Of a DNA stretch of 31,639 nucleotides, positions 28,353-31,639 are shown piece by piece. Source of the DNA: a virus. Location of the stretch: IMG/VR virus record IMGVR_UViG_3300035670_000891, positions 1-31,639 of that record; one strand, given 5' to 3'. The notes under the pieces are model-generated. The model did not search any database, was not told where the DNA came from, and saw nothing but the letters and a program-made list of their open reading frames with translations. The first letter of the stretch is position 1. Every line of letters starts with the position of its first letter. Both the position numbers and the translations under genes were made by a program.

Positions 28353-28556
28353 TTAGACTACCGTAGTGACGCCGAGGTTGTTCAGCGCAGTACGCAAGGC
28401 GGTAATAGCAGCAATCGAAGTTGCCAGGTCGGTAGGGACTGCACAACCAGTTTGCTTGGCTACCGGAGTAGCACCGAAAAAGCCAATCTTGGCGGTCGCA
28501 TTACCAATCTGAGCGCCGTCATCAGAGTTGTAGGTTACTTGCTCGTAAGTTGCCAT
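28353..28556 (-). CDS. Small head-associated protein, 67 aa
   Basis: The sequence includes AKIGFFGATPVAKQTGCAVP and ITALRTALNNLGVTTVV. A KIGFFG-x-TP-V-x-KQ core followed by a C-terminal helix of the type LRTALNNLG is shared by small phage proteins encoded beside coat genes and by the ends of some head fibre proteins. It may decorate the capsid. It lies between the coat gene and a terminator, so it should be expressed at coat-like levels. Confidence 0.68.
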   Translation of the reverse strand: MATYEQVTYNSDDGAQIGNATAKIGFFGATPVAKQTGCAVPTDLATSIAAITALRTALNNLGVTTVV

Positions 28557-28579
28557 TTGAATCTCCTTAAAAGTTAGGT

Positions 28580-28606
28580 GGGGGAAGGTTGTTTATGCCA
28601 TCCCCC
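28580..28606 (-). other. GC hairpin between coat gene and head protein gene
   Basis: On the minus strand, GGGGGA and TCCCCC pair around a 15-base loop just after the coat stop codon. It is followed by AACTTTT, a weak T-run. It may be an attenuator or an mRNA-stabilising 3' structure. Confidence 0.45.
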
Positions 28607-28612
28607 GTTCGA

Positions 28613-29851
28613 TTAGCCTTCAGCGCCGATCATCTTGCAAGCCCACTCAGGACGCAGAGCAGCCATGCCGTACAGAATGTCCATACGCAGCAAGAGTTCA
28701 TCGTTACGGATGTCAGAGGCCATCCAGACACGCATCGACAGGCCATCCTGAGTGCGACGGGTGCATTTGTGTGCATCGTCCATCAGTGGGAGGTCGGCAG
28801 TCACGAACTGGAACGCATCTTTCTGGTACATCAGCGGCAGGACATACGACTTGGAAGCAGCACCTACGAAGGTAACAGCCTTGGCGTTGAAGTCAGTCGT
28901 AGCCAGAGTGCCACCAGTCGAAGAAACCACGTTCTTACGAGCGCCAGTCAGGTAAATGGCAGGGGAGATCGTAGTCGTGGTAGCGCCAACAGCGGTGATA
29001 ACGAATTGCTTCAGGTGGCTGTAAGGCTGCTTGGTTTCAGGATGGCAGTCATACACACCAGCGATGGTGAAAGACTGACCAACCGTCTGCTTGGCAACCG
29101 GAATCAACGTGTGCATGTCGATAGTCGTACCACCATCTGTAACCAGCGCATCAGCATCAGTGTCTCCAGTTACGTCATCGGAGGTACTCATGCGCCAGAC
29201 ACGTTCGTTCTCGTAGTAGTCAGCCATCGCGGTACGAGCAATCAAGCCCTCACGATACTGCTTGGAGATATCGCCGCTCGGGTTGAAGTAAGCAGCCATG
29301 CCATTGACCAGACCACCCATCGTCACCGAGTCCATCTGGATGAAGCGACTATCCTTCGGGGCGAGGTTCTGATTCAGCTTGGCACGAGCAGCGCCGGGAG
29401 TTGCCAGAGTGGTGATGGCGGTAGCAGGAGTGCCAGCGATGTTTGCAGTGGCTTTGGTTGCGAACGCAAGGAAGTCGCCTTCAATACCGGAAGCCAGAAC
29501 GCTCACAGCAGGCTCGATGTAGCGCTTCGAGAATGCAGCAACATCAGACGGGCTATCAGTGTCGAGAGTCAGCTCAGCAGAGTTGAAGCGCATATCAACA
29601 CCGTCCTGCGTAGCGAGGGTGATGTTCTGCGTGGATTCGTTCTGATCCTGAACGTCCATGACGCGGGAGCCGGTACGACGGGTGTACTGGTTGGCGTTAC
29701 GAACACGCAAGGTCGAACCGATCTTTGCTCCGGTCTTTCCGAACGAATCGTCGTATTGACGATCAACTGTGCCAATGAAGGCGCACTTTTCGTGAGCGAT
29801 AGCCAGGGCTTCCCGAGCTACCATATCAATAAATTTAAGGGTGTTGGCCAC
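28613..29851 (-). CDS. Major capsid (coat) protein, P22 gp5-like, 412 aa
   Basis: The sequence begins MANTLKFIDMVAREALAIAH and continues with VDRQYDDSFGKTGAKIGSTL, then RVRNANQYTRRTG. It has the P22 coat features of an N-terminal helix, an ITLATQDGVDMRFNSAELTL segment and a central inserted region before the HK97-fold core. P22 gp5 has 430 aa, so the length fits. It assembles with the scaffold encoded upstream (29869-30678). The start is the ATG at 29851, preceded by AGGAGATAC. Confidence 0.9.
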   Translation of the reverse strand: MANTLKFIDMVAREALAIAHEKCAFIGTVDRQYDDSFGKTGAKIGSTLRVRNANQYTRRTGSRVMDVQDQNESTQNITLATQDGVDMRFNSAELTLDTDSPSDVAAFSKRYIEPAVSVLASGIEGDFLAFATKATANIAGTPATAITTLATPGAARAKLNQNLAPKDSRFIQMDSVTMGGLVNGMAAYFNPSGDISKQYREGLIARTAMADYYENERVWRMSTSDDVTGDTDADALVTDGGTTIDMHTLIPVAKQTVGQSFTIAGVYDCHPETKQPYSHLKQFVITAVGATTTTISPAIYLTGARKNVVSSTGGTLATTDFNAKAVTFVGAASKSYVLPLMYQKDAFQFVTADLPLMDDAHKCTRRTQDGLSMRVWMASDIRNDELLLRMDILYGMAALRPEWACKMIGAEG

Positions 29852-29868
29852 GGTTTGTATCTCCTAAG

Positions 29869-30678
29869 TTAAGATTTGCCTGATTTGCGCCACTTAGCGT
29901 ACTCTGCATCTGACATGCTGTTAGGGTCTTTCTTGACCGCAGCGCGTGAGCCTACAGGTTTGATCGGCGGTGGAGCAGAAGTTGTTTTTACTGCTGGTTT
30001 TTGGCTGGAAAGCCTTTCCTCGATACGTCCGAGTGCGCGAATTGCACCGATAGGACTCATGTTTGCGATGGAAACTGCTTCGTCCTGGTTATTGGCTAGA
30101 TAATACGCCAACTTTGGGCCGATATCACTCTCCATGATCGCTTGTTGCATGGCACTTGTCATCGGTACATCTGAGGAAGCAATGACATCCTCGAAATCCG
30201 GCATTTCCGCCGTGGCCTGCATGATGCGCTTGTTCCAACTATCAACGGTCTTTGCACGCTCCGTCGCTTCGCGTTCCGCTGCCTGCCGCTTTTCACGTTC
30301 AGTAAGCGTTTGGTTGATCTTGCGTTCGGCTATCCATTCAGCCTTTGCAGCGACATATTGATCGAAGTTATCAAATTTGTCAATAGTCGGTTCAGATTCA
30401 TCAATGGCCTGTCGTGAAGGCGCAACTTGTCGAGACTCGATTGCGGCGATGCGCTCTTCAAGCATCTTGGCTCTTGCTTCGGCTTCGTACTTCTGCCGGA
30501 CAGCACGATCAATACGCTTCTGAACCCCTTTCGGGATTGGAGGTTCTTCCGGCTTCTCCTCCTTTACTTCCGGTTCAGCCGATTCATCAACTTCAGGGCG
30601 AAGATCGGTAATCGGATTTGTAGGATTCGATACTGCTGGTTCTCCTGCATCCACTACAACGTCTGCTTCAATTTCCAT
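29869..30678 (-). CDS. Scaffolding protein, 269 aa
   Basis: The start at 30678 (MEIEADVVVDAGEPAVSNPT) overlaps the portal stop and follows GGAG; the frame is open to 30738 but runs through portal sequence. The protein is acidic at the N-terminus, strongly helical in the middle (RIDRAVRQKYEAEARAKMLE, REKRQAAEREATERAKTVDS) and basic at the C-terminus (KKDPNSMSDAEYAKWRKSGK), a standard scaffold design with a coat-binding C-terminus. Its position between portal and coat is the usual P22 order. Confidence 0.82.
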   Translation of the reverse strand: MEIEADVVVDAGEPAVSNPTNPITDLRPEVDESAEPEVKEEKPEEPPIPKGVQKRIDRAVRQKYEAEARAKMLEERIAAIESRQVAPSRQAIDESEPTIDKFDNFDQYVAAKAEWIAERKINQTLTEREKRQAAEREATERAKTVDSWNKRIMQATAEMPDFEDVIASSDVPMTSAMQQAIMESDIGPKLAYYLANNQDEAVSIANMSPIGAIRALGRIEERLSSQKPAVKTTSAPPPIKPVGSRAAVKKDPNSMSDAEYAKWRKSGKS

Positions 30679-31639
30679 TTGGTTGTTGCTCCATAGGTAA
30701 TTCCATGCCTTGCGGCGGCATGTTTGCCTGTACTTCATCCTGCATGTACATCTCTTGCGGAACTTGCATTTCAGTATGCGAATACTGCTGCTCGTTATTC
30801 TGCATCATGTCCTGCAATGTCTGTATCACAATAGCCTGAATCTGCTCAGGCGTCATGGCTTGCTGCAAAGCCTGCATACGCTGAGTCTCGGCTTGATACG
30901 CCTTAATCTCGGCATCAATCGCCTTGATGGTTACTTCATCCTTCTTGGCCTCGTTATCAGTCTTGAGCGCACGCATCTCCTGCATCAGTTCCTCGATCTT
31001 GTCACTCGCAGATGCAATCATCTGATCTTTCTGCTGCATTGCCTGCTCAAACTGCTGCACCATCTGTTGCATCTCGGGCGGCATACTATCCTGCTTCTTG
31101 GCCTGTTCTGCCTGTTGAATCTCAGGAGGAAGAGTTAGCTTCAGACGCTCAGAAAACTCTTCAGCACCCGGCCAGTCTTGGTTCTTCGTAAAAAGATCGC
31201 CAGCGATTTGCCATAGACCTGGGTTTGCTTCAAACGCCCTAGACATGCTTTCTGCTGCTTCCTGGCGCAGTGTGCTGTAACTTGGCCCGGTACTGATACT
31301 TACGTCGTAGGTTCCGACACCCAAGTTGTACATCATCTTCATGCCTACCTTTTGACTTGCGGTAGGAATCATGGGGTTAATCTCAGCCTCACTAGGGGTT
31401 CCATCGTAGCCGAGAATCCGTACCACACGGTTGGAGTCGTAATACTTCGGAATCAGATCAACCAGAATACGCCCGCAGTGGCGGATAGCCCGATTCAGGT
31501 TGTCGTGGTAGTGGAAGGTTCCAACATCCCCTTCCTTCTGCCGCGCCATGATAGCCTTGCCACTGCGTTCATTAGAAGGTGCGCCAATGGATGAAGCGTA
31601 CATACCGATTGCGCCCTGAATGTCCTTCTCACTGATCTG
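30668..31639 (-). CDS. Portal protein, P22-like, C-terminal fragment
   Basis: The gene is open to the right edge; 323 residues are visible, from ISEKDIQGAIGMYASSIGAP onwards, including NERSGKAIMARQKEGDVGTF and HYHDNLNRAIRHCGRILVDL, which are characteristic of P22-like portals (about 700 aa in P22). The C-terminal third is rich in Gln and Met and strongly helical (EMQQMVQQFEQAMQQKDQMI), corresponding to the portal barrel and crown region. The portal ring drives packaging with the terminase, which must lie beyond the right edge. The stop overlaps the scaffold start by 11 bases. Confidence 0.88.
   Translation of the reverse strand, partial: QISEKDIQGAIGMYASSIGAPSNERSGKAIMARQKEGDVGTFHYHDNLNRAIRHCGRILVDLIPKYYDSNRVVRILGYDGTPSEAEINPMIPTASQKVGMKMMYNLGVGTYDVSISTGPSYSTLRQEAAESMSRAFEANPGLWQIAGDLFTKNQDWPGAEEFSERLKLTLPPEIQQAEQAKKQDSMPPEMQQMVQQFEQAMQQKDQMIASASDKIEELMQEMRALKTDNEAKKDEVTIKAIDAEIKAYQAETQRMQALQQAMTPEQIQAIVIQTLQDMMQNNEQQYSHTEMQVPQEMYMQDEVQANMPPQGMELPMEQQPNGN

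Noticed and set aside
28589-29872. Open + strand frame of 427 codons
   Set aside because: It is antisense to the entire coat gene, whose identity is clear.

Overview
The window is most simply read as most of the genome of a tailed phage with a P22-like (podovirus) virion, probably infecting an environmental Gram-negative bacterium. The evidence is a P22-type portal, coat protein, gp4-like and gp10-like neck proteins, ejection proteins, and an Rz/Rz1 spanin pair that requires an outer membrane. The host cannot be named from the sequence. No integrase, terminase, tRNA, rRNA or CRISPR is visible. The portal runs off the right edge, and a primase-polymerase gene runs off the left edge.

Layout. 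(1) 1-4967, leftward replication block: two tiny zinc-knuckle proteins (4967-4615), a 453-base non-coding stretch with operator-like palindromes, an intein-containing SF2 helicase (4161-1675), four small ORFs (1569-181), and the start of a bifunctional primase/polymerase (119-1). (2) 4968-5124, divergent control region with two facing promoters. (3) 5125-11801, rightward early block: a probable ssDNA-binding protein, a RecB/Cas4-like PD-(D/E)XK nuclease, a dense series of small overlapping accessory genes, a Gly-Tyr repeat ORF, an R67/DfrB-type dihydrofolate reductase homologue and a DUF3310 protein. (4) 11798-31639, leftward late block. Reading from the right, it runs portal, scaffold, coat, small head proteins, two gp4-like proteins, a split gp10-like pair, three ejection-type proteins, three fibre/appendage proteins, and the lysis genes. 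The early and late blocks converge with overlapping stop codons at 11798-11801.

The standout feature is at 120-1652. The four small ORFs between helicase and primase are separated by sequences with the hallmarks of integron attC recombination sites: TAAC...GCGTTA cores, central hairpins, and in the best site an 11-base terminal inverted repeat and an extrahelical base. The array starts after a GTTA-rich attI-like stretch and ends in a half attC. Every cassette ORF points the same way as the phage replication operon, opposite to normal cassette polarity. Every one reads through the recombination junction in the same frame and takes its stop codon from the neighbouring attC. This looks like a phage-borne cassette array embedded in a replication operon. 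About 9 kb away the same genome carries a DfrB homologue, a family otherwise best known from integron cassettes.

How the genes work together. Helicase, primase/polymerase, ssDNA-binding protein and nuclease form a replication/recombination set. It is probably governed by divergent promoters that each carry a shared 9-base motif in the spacer. The late block builds the capsid and short tail, then lyses the cell with an M15 endopeptidase, holin(s) and spanins. Small accessory genes in region 3 show duplication, module sharing and frame disruption.
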